A stretch of 64,000 bases of DNA from Massilia forsythiae. GTDB taxonomy: Bacteria; Pseudomonadota; Gammaproteobacteria; Burkholderiales; Burkholderiaceae_D. This document shows, one piece after another, positions 1 through 8,224 of this stretch (its first letter is position 1; every line of letters begins with the position of its first letter). The position numbers were made by a program, and so were the translations under genes. The DNA lies in the NCBI RefSeq assembly GCF_012849555.1, contig NZ_CP051685.1, positions 248,001-312,000 on the forward strand, read 5' to 3'. The notes under the pieces were generated by a model that searched no databases, was not told the DNA's origin, and saw nothing but the letters and a program-made list of their open reading frames with translations.

Positions 1-365
1 TCGTCGCCGACCGCGCGCGCGCTCGACCCCGGCAATACTTCGCGCGGCGCACCGGCGCCGGCGTCCGCGCCGTCCTGCTTGCCGCCGTGCCCGCGCGAGA
101 TCACGCCCGGCCGCAAGCCGGCCGCCATCAATTGCTCGGCCAGCCAGATGGTCAACGGGGTCTTGCCGGTGCCACCGATAAAGATATTTCCGACCACGAT
201 CACCGGTACCGGCAAGCGTTCGGAGCGCAGCGCGCCGGCGCGGAACAGCGCGGCGCGCAGTGCCGCGAGCAGGCGAAACAGCAGCGACAGCGGCCACAAG
301 GCCATGGCCAGCGGACCGCGCCGCAGCCAGGCGCGCGTGAGAGTCGATTCGAGGGAAGATGCCAT
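1..365 (-). CDS. lpxK: Tetraacyldisaccharide 4'-kinase LpxK, N-terminal part (cut by window edge)
   Basis: LpxK phosphorylates the 4' position of the lipid A disaccharide precursor at the inner membrane, using ATP. The first 121 or so residues are present and the gene runs off the left edge. The N-terminus starts [17 protein letters not shown], is followed by a hydrophobic membrane-associated stretch (about residues 19-40), and then shows [16 protein letters not shown], the P-loop typical of LpxK. Start codon ATG at 365. It lies 29 bases after exbD in the same direction, and the exbB-exbD-lpxK order is common in betaproteobacteria, so co-transcription is likely. Confidence 0.95.
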   Translation of the reverse strand, partial: MASSLESTLTRAWLRRGPLAMALWPLSLLFRLLAALRAALFRAGALRSERLPVPVIVVGNIFIGGTGKTPLTIWLAEQLMAAGLRPGVISRGHGGKQDGADAGAGAPREVLPGSSARAVGD

Positions 366-394
366 GCGGTGCGGGCGGCGCGCGCCCGCTCCCC

Positions 395-850
395 TTATTT
401 CTGGGTGCTGCTCTGGGCGGCGAAGGTCAGCCTGTCGTAGCCGGCCAGGCGCGCTGCTTCCAGCACGTTGATCACCATCTGGTGCATGGCGAACTGGTCG
501 GCGTTGACGATCACCACCGGGTCGCGCGCCGGCTGCGCCAGGGGCTGGCCATCGGCGCCGGTAGTGGCGGCGCGCTTGAGGTCCTCGGCCAGGCCGGCCA
601 CGCCGTGGAACGAGACGGGCACGTTGTTGACCGTGTAGTTACCCTTGGCGTCGACCGTGACGTTGATCTCGAACGGCTTGTCGACCGCCTTGGCGGCGTC
701 GGCGGTCGGCAGCGTGATCTGCAGTTCGGTGAACTTGCTGTAGGTGGTCGTGACCATCAGGAAGATCAGCACCACCAGCAGCACGTCGATGAACGGGATC
801 AGGTTGATTTCCGGATCCTCGCGCTTGCGGCCGCGGCGAAAGTCGATCAT
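395..850 (-). CDS. exbD: ExbD/TolR-family biopolymer transport protein
   Basis: Predicted 151-residue partner of an ExbB/TolQ-type proton channel that powers TonB or Tol-Pal at the inner membrane. It has a short cytoplasmic tail, one membrane segment (about residues 16-36, [19 protein letters not shown]) with the conserved membrane aspartate at Asp22, then a periplasmic domain. The start overlaps the exbB stop by four bases (ATGA), indicating translational coupling. Length is normal. The sequence does not separate ExbD from TolR with certainty; the neighbouring lpxK favours the ExbBD pair often found there. Confidence 0.93.
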   Translation of the reverse strand: MIDFRRGRKREDPEINLIPFIDVLLVVLIFLMVTTTYSKFTELQITLPTADAAKAVDKPFEINVTVDAKGNYTVNNVPVSFHGVAGLAEDLKRAATTGADGQPLAQPARDPVVIVNADQFAMHQMVINVLEAARLAGYDRLTFAAQSSTQK

Positions 851-1452
851 TTGCGCGCACCGTGGACGACGTCGACGAACTTCACCGACTGCAGTTCCAT
901 GTCGATGATGAAGCTGTCGACCAGCGCGCGGAAGTGGCGGTAGGCGACCAGGGTCGGCATCGCGATCGCCAGGCCGAAGCCGGTGTTGTACAGCGCCACC
1001 GAGATGCCGTGCGCCAGCTGGGCCGGGTTGGCGCCGCTGGCGTTCTGGGCGCCGAAGATCTCGATCATGCCGACCACGGTGCCGAACAGACCCATCAGCG
1101 GCGCCAGCGAGGCGATGGTGCCGAGCGTGGTGAGGAAACGCTCGAGCACGTGCGCCACGCCCCTGCCCGCTTCCTCGATCGATTCCTTCATCACGTCGCG
1201 CGGCGCGTCGACGTTGCGCAGCGCCGCCGCCAGCACGGTGCCGAGCGGCGAATTCTGCTGCAGCTTGTCGATGATGTCGGGCGTGACCTTACCGCCGCGA
1301 TACACCTGGATGACTTCGTCGAGCAGCTGGCGCGGCAGGATCTTTTCGCGACGCAGGTAGATCAGGCGTTCGACGATCAGGGCGAGGGCGATGACGGAAG
1401 CGAGCAGCAGGAACCAGATGGGCCAGCCGGCCGCTTGGAGAATGGCGAGCAA
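847..1452 (-). CDS. exbB: ExbB/TolQ/MotA-family proton channel protein
   Basis: Inner-membrane proton-channel subunit working with the ExbD encoded just downstream. From the TTG at 1452 the product is 201 residues, MLAILQAAGWPIWFLLLAS..., with one membrane segment at residues 9-30 and two near the C-terminus (TLGTIASLAPLMGLFGTVV and the ISVALYNTGFGLAIAMP region), the usual ExbB topology. I chose this TTG because GGGAG lies six bases upstream and the protein then begins as relatives do. A longer reading to 1569 would add 39 residues that do not look like ExbB and would run into the repeat array. Confidence 0.9.
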   Translation of the reverse strand: MLAILQAAGWPIWFLLLASVIALALIVERLIYLRREKILPRQLLDEVIQVYRGGKVTPDIIDKLQQNSPLGTVLAAALRNVDAPRDVMKESIEEAGRGVAHVLERFLTTLGTIASLAPLMGLFGTVVGMIEIFGAQNASGANPAQLAHGISVALYNTGFGLAIAMPTLVAYRHFRALVDSFIIDMELQSVKFVDVVHGARK

Positions 1453-2665
1453 AACGAACTCCCGAATAAATGGAAAAACAACGCGACAGGGAATTGCGCA
1501 ATGTAACGTGTCGGCCGCTTTGCGGCAAGTAGGGTTCTGCACACATTCTGTGGATAAAAGTGTGTGCAATGGACCTCTCCACCGACGATGCCGTTGATTC
1601 TTATAGGATATTCTTCAGTGCGCAAAAAGACGGCATCCAAAATATCGCATTGCCAGAAGTAACTTTTTGATGCTCAAGAGATGTAGTTGCCCACAATTTC
1701 TGTGGATAGATGTGTGCGGAAGTTCATTTCCAAATAGCAAGTCATTGATTTTATTAAGAAATGTAATTCCGCGCAATAAATGGGCAGCTTGAATCGGACT
1801 ACATCTGTGCTCATGACAAAGGCTTTTTCACAATTTATGTGGATAAAATTGTGTGCAAGGGTATGTTGTGAACTCTAAGTAATTGATTTTAAAAACTTAT
1901 CAATCTCCGCCTAATTTTTGCGCATACTGCATGTTCGCAGCATGGCTGGCAGCGGCCGGAGCCAGTCGGCAGCGCGCGCGCCCTACCCAACATCCGCCAG
2001 AATATGCGCCGGGCATAGCGCATGACTGTTCACAAAAACTGTGGAAAAAGATGTGAGCAAACATTTCCTTCTCGATGCAAGCCTTTGATTCGAAGAGATT
2101 TTTCTGCATTCGCCTGCTTTTGAGGCATTCGGCGCTTGTCCACATGCCGATAGTGGCTGCTCACCGTACGAGGCCCCATGGGGAAAGCTGCCGATCGTAA
2201 CTGGTATAGTGCTGCCTGCCACGGCGTCTCGAGCAGGCCCGCACAAGCCATTGCGGCTTTGCTGCGAGTCAATGAGCACCGACGACTTCGCGGGATCGGT
2301 TCAGCAGGGACACGATCAGCGATACGCACCGGTATTCACATAAATTGTGGAAAACGATGTGAGCAAGCGGCCTCATCGGCACCTAAGTGTTTGATTACAT
2401 TAAGAAACATTTATCCGCCTCTATTTTAGGCAGATGGAATAATTCACTTCCTCACAATTTCTGTGGATAAGATTGTGGCCAACTGATCCGCGCTGGAGGG
2501 AAGTGTTTGATACATAAAGGAATTTTGTTTCTGCATCGAAATCAAGCAGGATGATTTATCCATATAAATCAATAGCTTAGGATAAGTCTAGAAACAAGCT
2601 AAAAAATGATGAATCTTGCATCACCCATGATCTTTTTTGTGGACAGTTTTCATTAGCATATTGAT
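1453..2665. other. AT-rich intergenic region carrying the composite repeat array
   Basis: About 1.2 kb with no credible gene, clearly richer in A+T than the genes on both sides. The short open frames inside show no RBS and no recognisable protein. It must contain the promoters of exbB (minus) and xseA (plus). Its main content is six copies of an approximately 85-base composite repeat, described as a separate feature. Stretches at about 1925-2025 and 2110-2330 are GC-richer fillers between copies. Confidence 0.85.
1538..2535 (+). repeat. Six directly oriented composite repeats, each with a DnaA-box-like core inside a dyad
   Basis: Cores lie near 1549 (TGTGGATAA), 1701 (TGTGGATAG), 1839 (TGTGGATAA), 2040 (TGTGGAAAA), 2346 (TGTGGAAAA) and 2463 (TGTGGATAA), all in one orientation; the complement, TTATCCACA, is the classical DnaA box. 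Every core sits between inverted arms (for example TGCACACA/TGTGTGCA at 1538-1568 and CACAATTT/AAATTGTG at 1830-1852). About 25-30 bases after each dyad comes a second AT-rich element, AAGTnnTTGATT followed by TTAAGAAA-like sequence (near 1593, 1740, 1876, 2088, 2386, 2501). Spacing is irregular, 117-306 bases. A weak seventh core, TTTTGTGGACAG, lies at 2636. Function unknown: DnaA binding or titration is possible. Confidence 0.8.
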
Positions 2666-4027
2666 ATGTTCAGCATCGACCAAACCGATCCGGCCTATAC
2701 CGCGCCCCCTGTCCTGACCGTCACCTCGCTCAATCAACAGGTGGCGCGCCTGCTCGAACGTTCGTTTCCCCTGGTCTGGATCGGCGGCGAAATCTCGAAC
2801 TTCAAGCGCGCCGCCTCCGGCCACTGGTACTTCACGCTGAAGGACGATGCCGCCCAGGTGCGCGCCGTGATGTTCCGCGGCCGCGCCCAGTTCGCCGGCT
2901 TCGTGCCGCGCGAAGGCGACAAGGTCGAAGTGCGCGCGCTGGTTACGCTGTACGGCGCACGTGGGGACTACCAGATCAACGTCGAGGCGATCCGCCGCGC
3001 CGGGGTCGGCGCGCTATACGAAGCCTTTTTGCGCCTGAAGGAAAAACTGGCGGCGCAGGGCCTGTTCGACGAAGGGAAGAAGCGTCCCCTGCCCCTGTTT
3101 ACCCGCAGCATCGGCATCGTCACCAGCCCGCAGGCGGCGGCCCTGCGCGACGTGCTCACGGCCTTGCGGCGGCGCGCCCCGCACGTGCGCGTGGTGCTGT
3201 ATCCGGCGCCGGTGCAGGGCCAGCTGGCGGCGGAAAAGATCGCCGGCGCGATCGCCACCGCCTCGCGCCGCGCCGAGGTCGACGTGCTGATCGTGTGCCG
3301 CGGCGGCGGTTCGATCGAAGACTTGTGGAGCTTCAACGAGGAAGCGGTGGCGCGCGCCATCGCCGCCTGCGCCATGCCGGTGATTTCCGGCGTCGGCCAC
3401 GAGACCGACTTCACCATCGCCGACTTCGCCGCCGACCTGCGCGCCGCCACCCCGACCGCCGCCGCCGAGCTGGCCTCCACCGCACGCGCCGACTGGCTGG
3501 CCTCGCTCGAAGCCGATGCCGGCGACCTGCGGCGCGCCATGGAACGCATCCTCGGCAATGCCGGCCAGGCTCTCGACAGTCTCAGCCGCCGCCTGCTGAG
3601 CCCGGCGGCCCAGATCGCCCACCAGCGCCTGAAACTGCTGGGCATGGCTAGCAGCCTGACCCACGCGGTGCGCGCGCCGCTGAACCGCCACGGCGTGCTG
3701 CTGGCGCAACTGCAGCAGCGCTGGGCGCGCCACCGCCCCGATTCGCGCGCCATGCGCACCCAGCTGGCATCCGAGCGACGCCATCTGGTGGCCGGCATGG
3801 GGGGCCAGTTGCGCCAGCGGCGCGAGGCGCTGGCGGCCCTGTCCGCCCAGCTCGAACTGCTGAATCCGCAGCGCACGCTGGAGCGCGGCTATGCCATCGT
3901 CAGCGACGCCAAGGGCAAGGTACTGCGCTCGCCGTCCAGGATCAGGCCGCGCGACGTGCTGACGGTGCGCCTGGCCGACGGCAGCGCCGCGGTCGGCGTC
4001 GCCAGCGTGCAGGACGTGCTCGAATAA
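2666..4027 (+). CDS. xseA: Exodeoxyribonuclease VII large subunit
   Basis: Catalytic subunit of exonuclease VII, which degrades single-stranded DNA in both directions into oligonucleotides; it needs the small subunit XseB, not seen in this window. The 453-residue product has the N-terminal OB-fold region (about 15-110, with [22 protein letters not shown]), the catalytic domain with [16 protein letters not shown] and [19 protein letters not shown], then a helical region and the C-terminal ERGYAIV segment. Length is normal. It begins directly after the repeat array and is followed by sodB, an order also seen in related bacteria. Confidence 0.96.
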   Translation: MFSIDQTDPAYTAPPVLTVTSLNQQVARLLERSFPLVWIGGEISNFKRAASGHWYFTLKDDAAQVRAVMFRGRAQFAGFVPREGDKVEVRALVTLYGARGDYQINVEAIRRAGVGALYEAFLRLKEKLAAQGLFDEGKKRPLPLFTRSIGIVTSPQAAALRDVLTALRRRAPHVRVVLYPAPVQGQLAAEKIAGAIATASRRAEVDVLIVCRGGGSIEDLWSFNEEAVARAIAACAMPVISGVGHETDFTIADFAADLRAATPTAAAELASTARADWLASLEADAGDLRRAMERILGNAGQALDSLSRRLLSPAAQIAHQRLKLLGMASSLTHAVRAPLNRHGVLLAQLQQRWARHRPDSRAMRTQLASERRHLVAGMGGQLRQRREALAALSAQLELLNPQRTLERGYAIVSDAKGKVLRSPSRIRPRDVLTVRLADGSAAVGVASVQDVLE

Positions 4028-4149
4028 AACCAGGCAGCGCACGCCAGGGCGCGCCCGGCGCGGCCGGCGCCGGTATTGCAGGCAGCCTGCGCGCCGCGCG
4101 TCGCGTCATGCCGACAAAATCGTTTGCCGGCGGCGCGCGCCAATGCGGC

Positions 4150-4177
4150 GCATGTTTGAAATGAAAGCCAAACATGC
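4150..4177. promoter_or_regulatory. Perfect 9-bp inverted repeat upstream of sodB (candidate operator)
   Basis: GCATGTTTG at 4150-4158 and CAAACATGC at 4169-4177 form a perfect dyad with a 10-base spacer. A possible -10 box, TAGAAT, lies at 4197-4202, so the right arm would cover the -35 region of the sodB promoter. That placement suggests a repressor site. The protein is unknown; the dyad does not match a Fur or OxyR consensus that I can recognise. Confidence 0.5.
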
Positions 4178-4247
4178 AACGCGCGCGCATCCGGTTTAGA
4201 ATAAGCCCCCGTTTCGGATGAATCACCAACCCTATCAAGGACAAGAC

Positions 4248-4826
4248 ATGGAACATACTCTGCCCCCGCTGCCGTATGCCAAGGACGCTCTGCAACCGCA
4301 CATTTCCGCCGAGACCCTGGAATACCACTACGGTAAACACCACCAGGCTTACGTCACCAACCTGAACAACCTGATCAAGGGCACCGAATACGAAGACATG
4401 CCCCTGGAAGAGATCATCAAGAAGTCCCAGGGCGGCGTGTTCAACAATTCGGCCCAGGTGTGGAACCACACCTTCTTCTGGAACTGCATGACCCCGAACG
4501 GCGGCGGCAACCCGACCGGCCCGGTGGCCGATGCGATCAACGCCAAATGGGGTTCGTTCGACAAGTTCAAGGAAGAATTCCAGAAGTCGGCCGTCGGCAA
4601 CTTCGGTTCCGGCTGGACCTGGCTGGTGAAAAAGGCCGACGGCACCGTCGACATCGCCAACACCTCGAACGCCGGCACCCCGCTGACCACCGAGAACAAG
4701 GCCCTGCTGACCTGCGACGTCTGGGAACACGCCTACTACATCGACTACCGCAATGCCCGCCCGAAGTTCGTCGAGGCATGGTGGAACACCGTCAACTGGG
4801 ATTTCGTGAACCAGAACTTCGCGTAA
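4248..4826 (+). CDS. sodB: Superoxide dismutase, iron type
   Basis: Converts superoxide to oxygen and hydrogen peroxide in the cytoplasm. The 192-residue product has the Fe/Mn-SOD metal ligands: His27, His in NHTFFW, and Asp and His in [28 protein letters not shown] is typical of FeSOD, although iron against manganese cannot be fixed by sequence alone. I start at 4248 ([12 protein letters not shown]), where FeSOD proteins begin, with AAGGAC eight bases upstream; an earlier in-frame ATG at 4218 would add ten unlikely residues. A strong terminator follows, so the gene is probably transcribed alone. Confidence 0.96.
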   Translation: MEHTLPPLPYAKDALQPHISAETLEYHYGKHHQAYVTNLNNLIKGTEYEDMPLEEIIKKSQGGVFNNSAQVWNHTFFWNCMTPNGGGNPTGPVADAINAKWGSFDKFKEEFQKSAVGNFGSGWTWLVKKADGTVDIANTSNAGTPLTTENKALLTCDVWEHAYYIDYRNARPKFVEAWWNTVNWDFVNQNFA

Positions 4827-4879
4827 TCTGCCTCCGTATGCCGTAACTCCGCGAAGGCGCTGCGGCCGGTCGATACCGC

Positions 4880-4908
4880 AAAAAAATCCGCTTCGGCGGA
4901 TTTTTTGT
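4880..4908 (+). terminator. Rho-independent terminator after sodB
   Basis: AAAATCCGC-TTCG-GCGGATTTT stem-loop with a TTCG tetraloop, a T run on the right and an A run on the left. It starts 53 bases after the sodB stop and could act in both directions. Confidence 0.9.
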
Positions 4909-4910
4909 TG

Positions 4911-5465
4911 CCTTTTTACCCGATCCCGAACGGCTTGTGGTCGACGCTATCCGGCGCCATCCCGGCCAGCGGTAACTACGACTATCTGCAAAGCGCCAAC
5001 GGCGGCTACATCGGCCAGGGGCGCACTTATGCGCACACGACTGCGGACAGCATCCTGGCGGCCAAGGGCGTGGGCCTGTCGGTGGATGTAAAGGGCAACC
5101 AGAAATGGAGCGGCGGTTTCCTGTTGCCGAGCGCGGCAGGTAAATGACAAGCCGGCTATTTCAGCAAGGTGACGCGTACGCCGTTCACCGGCGGCTGGAC
5201 CGGCGATTTCGTCGGCATGCGTTCGCTGTCTCAATTGCAGCCGGGTTACTACGGCGATCTGCAGCGCTATCCATTCAATAACGCGGTGAAGGGCGGCCTC
5301 GACTGGTCCGGCAACGGCCGCGGCTGCAATATCCTGAACGGCTGGTTCGTGGTGGACAAGGTCAGCTATGCGCTGGGCCAGTTGAACGCGATCGACCTGC
5401 GTTTCGAGCAGCACTGCGAAGGCATGGCGGCCGCCCAGCACGGTGCGATCCACTGGCAGAAATGA
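4911..5465 (+). pseudogene. Remnant of a secreted-protein gene, truncated and interrupted by an in-frame stop
   Basis: One reading frame from about 4911 to 5465 is broken only by TGA at 5145-5147. The conceptual product has coherent motifs on both sides: YDYLQSANGGYIGQGRTY and KGNQKWSGGFLLPS before the stop, and LQPGYYGDLQRYPFNN, GLDWSGNGRGCN, GWFVVDKVSY and DLRFEQHCEG after it. This C-terminal pattern resembles a domain I know only from uncharacterised secreted bacterial proteins. A W-G-F followed by a GYF/GYY-PF pattern occurs twice, hinting at internal duplication. No start codon, RBS or signal peptide precedes it, because the sodB terminator abuts its 5' end. Most likely a decaying fragment. 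Confidence 0.6.
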
Positions 5466-5505
5466 GGGTAATGTCGCCTCGACGCCATTTGTCATGAAAC
5501 TGTAT

Positions 5506-5561
5506 CGGTTTGTCGGCATGCGCCGGCAAACCGGCCGTTCCGATACTTGCTCTTATACAAT
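5506..5561 (+). promoter_or_regulatory. Promoter of the response regulator gene with an upstream dyad
   Basis: CTTGCTCTTATACAAT (5546-5561) carries a good -10 (TATACA, 5554-5559). Its upstream neighbour is a dyad with 12-base arms and one mismatch (5506-5517 and 5522-5533, outer part CGGTTTG/CAAACCG). The same 16-base core, with one difference, recurs before the sensor kinase gene at 8209-8224, so both genes are probably under common control. Confidence 0.6.
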
Positions 5562-5583
5562 GACAGGTGGGGGGGGACACATC

Positions 5584-6267
5584 ATGTATCGCGTACTGTT
5601 GGTGGAAGACGATCCGCGCCTGGCGGAACTGGTCACGGAATACCTGTCCGGCTATGAGTTCGCGGTCGACCTGGTGACCCGCGGCGACCTCGCGCTGGCG
5701 CAGTTCAAGGCGGCGCCGCCCGATATCGTGGTGCTCGACCTGATGCTGCCCGGCCTGGACGGCATGGTGGTGTGCCGCCAGATCCGTGAGGTGTCGCCGG
5801 TACCGATCTTGATCCTCACCGCGCGCGAGGATACCTACGACGAAGTCTCGGGCCTGGAACAAGGCGCGGACGACTTCGTCAACAAGCCGGTGCAGCCGCG
5901 CGTGCTGCTGGCGCGCCTGCGCGCCCTGCTGCGCCGCACCCAGTCGAATGCCGCCGAGCTGCGCTCGCTCGAGTTCGGCGCGCTGCGCATCATGCTGGAC
6001 GACCGCAGCGTCACCTGGCGCGGCCAGCAATGCGTGCTCAGCAATACCGAATACAAGCTGCTGCTGGTGCTGGCCGAGGCGGCCGGCCGGGTGCTGTCGC
6101 GCGACGAGCTGTTGAAGAAGATGCGCGGCATCGAGTTCGACGGGCTCGACCGCAGCATCGACAACAGCATCTCCAAGCTGCGCCGCAAGTTCGACGACAC
6201 GCTGTCGGAAAAGATCAAGACGGTGTGGGGCGAAGGCTACCTGTTCTCGCCGTCGGCCTGGAACTGA
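5584..6267 (+). CDS. OmpR/RstA-type two-component response regulator
   Basis: DNA-binding regulator activated by phosphorylation. The 227-residue product has a receiver domain (residues 1-115) with the acidic pair Asp9/Asp10, phospho-acceptor Asp52 in VVLDLMLPGLDG and Lys in VNKPVQP, then a winged-helix domain (about 130-225) ending in VWGEGYLFSPSAW. I start at ATG 5584 (MYRVLLVEDDPRL), where such proteins begin and after the promoter at 5546-5561. Its probable partner kinase is not adjacent but at 8275, beyond two divergent genes, and shares the promoter core. Likely targets are its own promoter and the mipA operon between them, by inference only. Confidence 0.92.
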   Translation: MYRVLLVEDDPRLAELVTEYLSGYEFAVDLVTRGDLALAQFKAAPPDIVVLDLMLPGLDGMVVCRQIREVSPVPILILTAREDTYDEVSGLEQGADDFVNKPVQPRVLLARLRALLRRTQSNAAELRSLEFGALRIMLDDRSVTWRGQQCVLSNTEYKLLLVLAEAAGRVLSRDELLKKMRGIEFDGLDRSIDNSISKLRRKFDDTLSEKIKTVWGEGYLFSPSAWN

Positions 6268-6324
6268 CCTTCGTTCGCATCGCCCCCGGCCGGCGTCCGC
6301 GCCGCGCCCGCCATTCCCTGTTCC

Positions 6325-7101
6325 CTAATCGAACACCGGCACGATCGCCAGCGGCGCCGTGGTGGTGACCAGCTGCGCGCGTTCGGCAACGGCGCCGAAG
6401 CGCCAGGTCACGGTGGGAAAACCGGCGTCAGGCTCGCCCGCGAAGGCGGCGCCCGGCAGCGCCGGCAGGGCTTGCTCGGCCGCGCCCTCGCGGCGCAGGC
6501 GCACGCCGCCGCTGCCATTCCTGGCGAACACGAAGCGCACCGCGCCGCACTGGCGGCCGCGCTGCGAGGCGTCGACGTAGCGTGCGAAATCCAGCGCCTG
6601 GGCGCAGGCGCTGCGCAGGTCGGCGCTGTCGTAGATGCCGTCGGCCCGCAATGCGATCGTCACGCGCGGACGCAGCGTGAACGCGCCGTTGCGGTTCAAT
6701 GCCAGTGCCGCGTTTTCGTCGTAGGCCGCCTTTTGCAACGGGAACACGGTGCGGCCCAGCGGATCGAGCGGCAGGTGCAGGCGCGTGGTCTTGCCGGCCA
6801 GCGTCAGTTGCAGCCCTTCGCCCGCATTGCCGGGCGCGCCGGCCGCGGCGCCCGGCTCCGCCGGCAGCACCTGCAACTGCTGTTGCAGCAGGTGCTTGGG
6901 GCCGCCGTATTTGTCGAACACCACCATGGCGCGATAGGCATCCCGGTAGCTCAGCGCGCTGCCCTCGCCCGCCGCCGCATCCGGGATGCCCGCCGCCACA
7001 CCCGCCGGCGCACCCGCGGGCACGGCCGCGGTCGCGGCGCACGCCGTGCAGGCGGCCAGCAGCGCGGCGAGGGAGGCGGTGATGGTCCGGGCGAGAGGCA
7101 T
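6325..7101 (-). CDS. Secreted protein of unknown function, second gene of the mipA operon
   Basis: 258 residues beginning MPLARTITASLAALLAACTACAATAAV, an evident signal peptide, followed by an alanine/glycine-rich stretch and a domain with SYRDAYRAMVVFDKY, LHLPLDPLGRTVFPLQKAAYDENAALALNRNG and ALRADGIYDSADLRSACAQALDF. The layout reminds me of DUF2987 periplasmic proteins, but this is not certain. Its ATG lies two bases after the mipA-family stop, so the two are co-translated. Being next to a MipA/OmpV protein and a two-component system suggests an envelope-stress role. No catalytic motif is visible. Confidence 0.75.
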   Translation of the reverse strand: MPLARTITASLAALLAACTACAATAAVPAGAPAGVAAGIPDAAAGEGSALSYRDAYRAMVVFDKYGGPKHLLQQQLQVLPAEPGAAAGAPGNAGEGLQLTLAGKTTRLHLPLDPLGRTVFPLQKAAYDENAALALNRNGAFTLRPRVTIALRADGIYDSADLRSACAQALDFARYVDASQRGRQCGAVRFVFARNGSGGVRLRREGAAEQALPALPGAAFAGEPDAGFPTVTWRFGAVAERAQLVTTTAPLAIVPVFD

Positions 7102-7103
7102 CG

Positions 7104-7961
7104 TCAGAAGCGGTAGGCGATGGCGGTCGAAACCGTCAGGTTGGTGGACCGCTCGGCGAGCGGGCTGCGGTTGGCGCTGCCCAGCAGGCGCTGCACCTGC
7201 AGGTTGGACGTCAGCATCCACGAAGGATGCAAGGTCCAGTTCCAGCGCGCGCCCAGGTGCGCGTCGCGCAGGCCGCCGCCGGCGTCGTAGGCGGCGAAGC
7301 GGCTGCGCGCGGCTTCTTCGCGCGAGACGCCGAAATAGCTCTGGTTGTCGTGGCGGTTGACCACGGTGATGCCGGCCGCCAGCGACACGCGGTGGCGCTC
7401 GCCGAACGGCGCCGCCAGGCGCTGCACGCCCAGTTCCAGGCGCGCGCCGTCGCGCTCGCGCCCGGAGCCGCCCAGCAGGCTGGCGCCCAGGCGCCAGCGC
7501 GGCGTCAGGTAGAGGTTGGCGAAGCCGCCGGCCTGCACGCGCAAGCCGATATGGTCGAGCCCATCCAGGCGCGCACGGGAAGCCAGCAGGTTCTTTTCGA
7601 CCGGCTCCGAGGCCGCGTTGAAGGCCTCGGTGATGCCGACGCCGTCCATGCCGCGTCCGCTGCCGGCTTCGTCGCGGCCGGGCAGCACGGTCAGCAGCGG
7701 GCCGAATTCGACGGTCGGCGCGGACGACAGGTGGATGCCGGCGCTCATGCCGGAGACGAACACGCCGTTGCTCCACTCGACCTGCAGCACCGGCAAGGCC
7801 GCCAGCCGGCGCCCGCTCGCACCCGCGTAGCGCGGTGCCGATTGCACGCCGAGGCCGGCATACATGTCGCGGCTGCCGTCGGGCATCGGGTTGGCGGCCG
7901 GGGTCTGGGCCCAGGCGGCGCCGCAGCCGGCGCTCAGCGCGATCAGGAGGAGCTTCTTCAT
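7104..7961 (-). CDS. MipA/OmpV-family outer membrane protein
   Basis: 285 residues with signal peptide MKKLLLIALSAGCGAAWA and a beta-rich remainder ending in an aromatic residue (ISTAIAYRF-like end, TVSTAIAYRF), as expected of an outer membrane barrel. Family marks are AGLGVQSAPRYAGASGRRLAALP near the N-terminus and alternating hydrophobic strands throughout. MipA/OmpV proteins have been tied to murein synthesis complexes and to stress or antimicrobial-peptide responses, and are often found beside two-component systems. Here regulator and kinase genes flank this operon on the opposite strand. Possible -10 for this operon: TAGAAT around 7995. The precise role is inferred. Confidence 0.85.
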   Translation of the reverse strand: MKKLLLIALSAGCGAAWAQTPAANPMPDGSRDMYAGLGVQSAPRYAGASGRRLAALPVLQVEWSNGVFVSGMSAGIHLSSAPTVEFGPLLTVLPGRDEAGSGRGMDGVGITEAFNAASEPVEKNLLASRARLDGLDHIGLRVQAGGFANLYLTPRWRLGASLLGGSGRERDGARLELGVQRLAAPFGERHRVSLAAGITVVNRHDNQSYFGVSREEAARSRFAAYDAGGGLRDAHLGARWNWTLHPSWMLTSNLQVQRLLGSANRSPLAERSTNLTVSTAIAYRF

Positions 7962-8055
7962 GTTCGAGGTGGAAGAATTCGGGAAGACAACATTCTACGT
8001 GCTTCCACCCTCCTCCCCTAGCCGGCCGCGCGTTACGCAACAGCGGCGTTCGCAT

Positions 8056-8091
8056 AAAAAAAGCCCACCGTCAGTCGCGCTTCAGGTGGGC
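8056..8091 (-). terminator. Orphan rho-independent terminator upstream of mipA
   Basis: Read on the minus strand: GCCCACC, a 15-base loop, GGTGGGC, then seven T. No coding gene ends here; the mipA start codon lies 95 bases further on. It may end a small RNA or act as an attenuator in a long mipA leader. Confidence 0.7.
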
Positions 8092-8181
8092 AAACGGAAA
8101 CCTGATCGTTCAGCATCGTACCGGGGCCGCGCTCGGGATTCATCCGAGGTCTGTCGGCCAATTGTCGTCAATGTGTAAATG

Positions 8182-8224
8182 GCGCCGGGCCGCCGTCCGG
8201 CGCGGATGCTTGCTCCTATACAAT
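8182..8224 (+). promoter_or_regulatory. Promoter of the sensor kinase gene
   Basis: CTTGCTCCTATACAAT at 8209-8224 matches the response regulator promoter core (5546-5561) at 15 of 16 positions and includes the -10 TATACAAT. A dyad GCGCCGG/CCGGCGC (8182-8188 and 8197-8203) lies just upstream, in the position of the dyad at the regulator promoter though with different sequence. Confidence 0.6.

Noticed and set aside
1900-2429. Several short reading frames inside the repeat array
   Set aside because: They cross repeat copies, have no RBS, and their translations have no protein-like composition.
1538-2650. Calling the DnaA-box array the chromosomal origin oriC
   Set aside because: No dnaA/dnaN/rnpA/gyrB neighbourhood and no skew data; the evidence supports a DnaA-like repeat array only.
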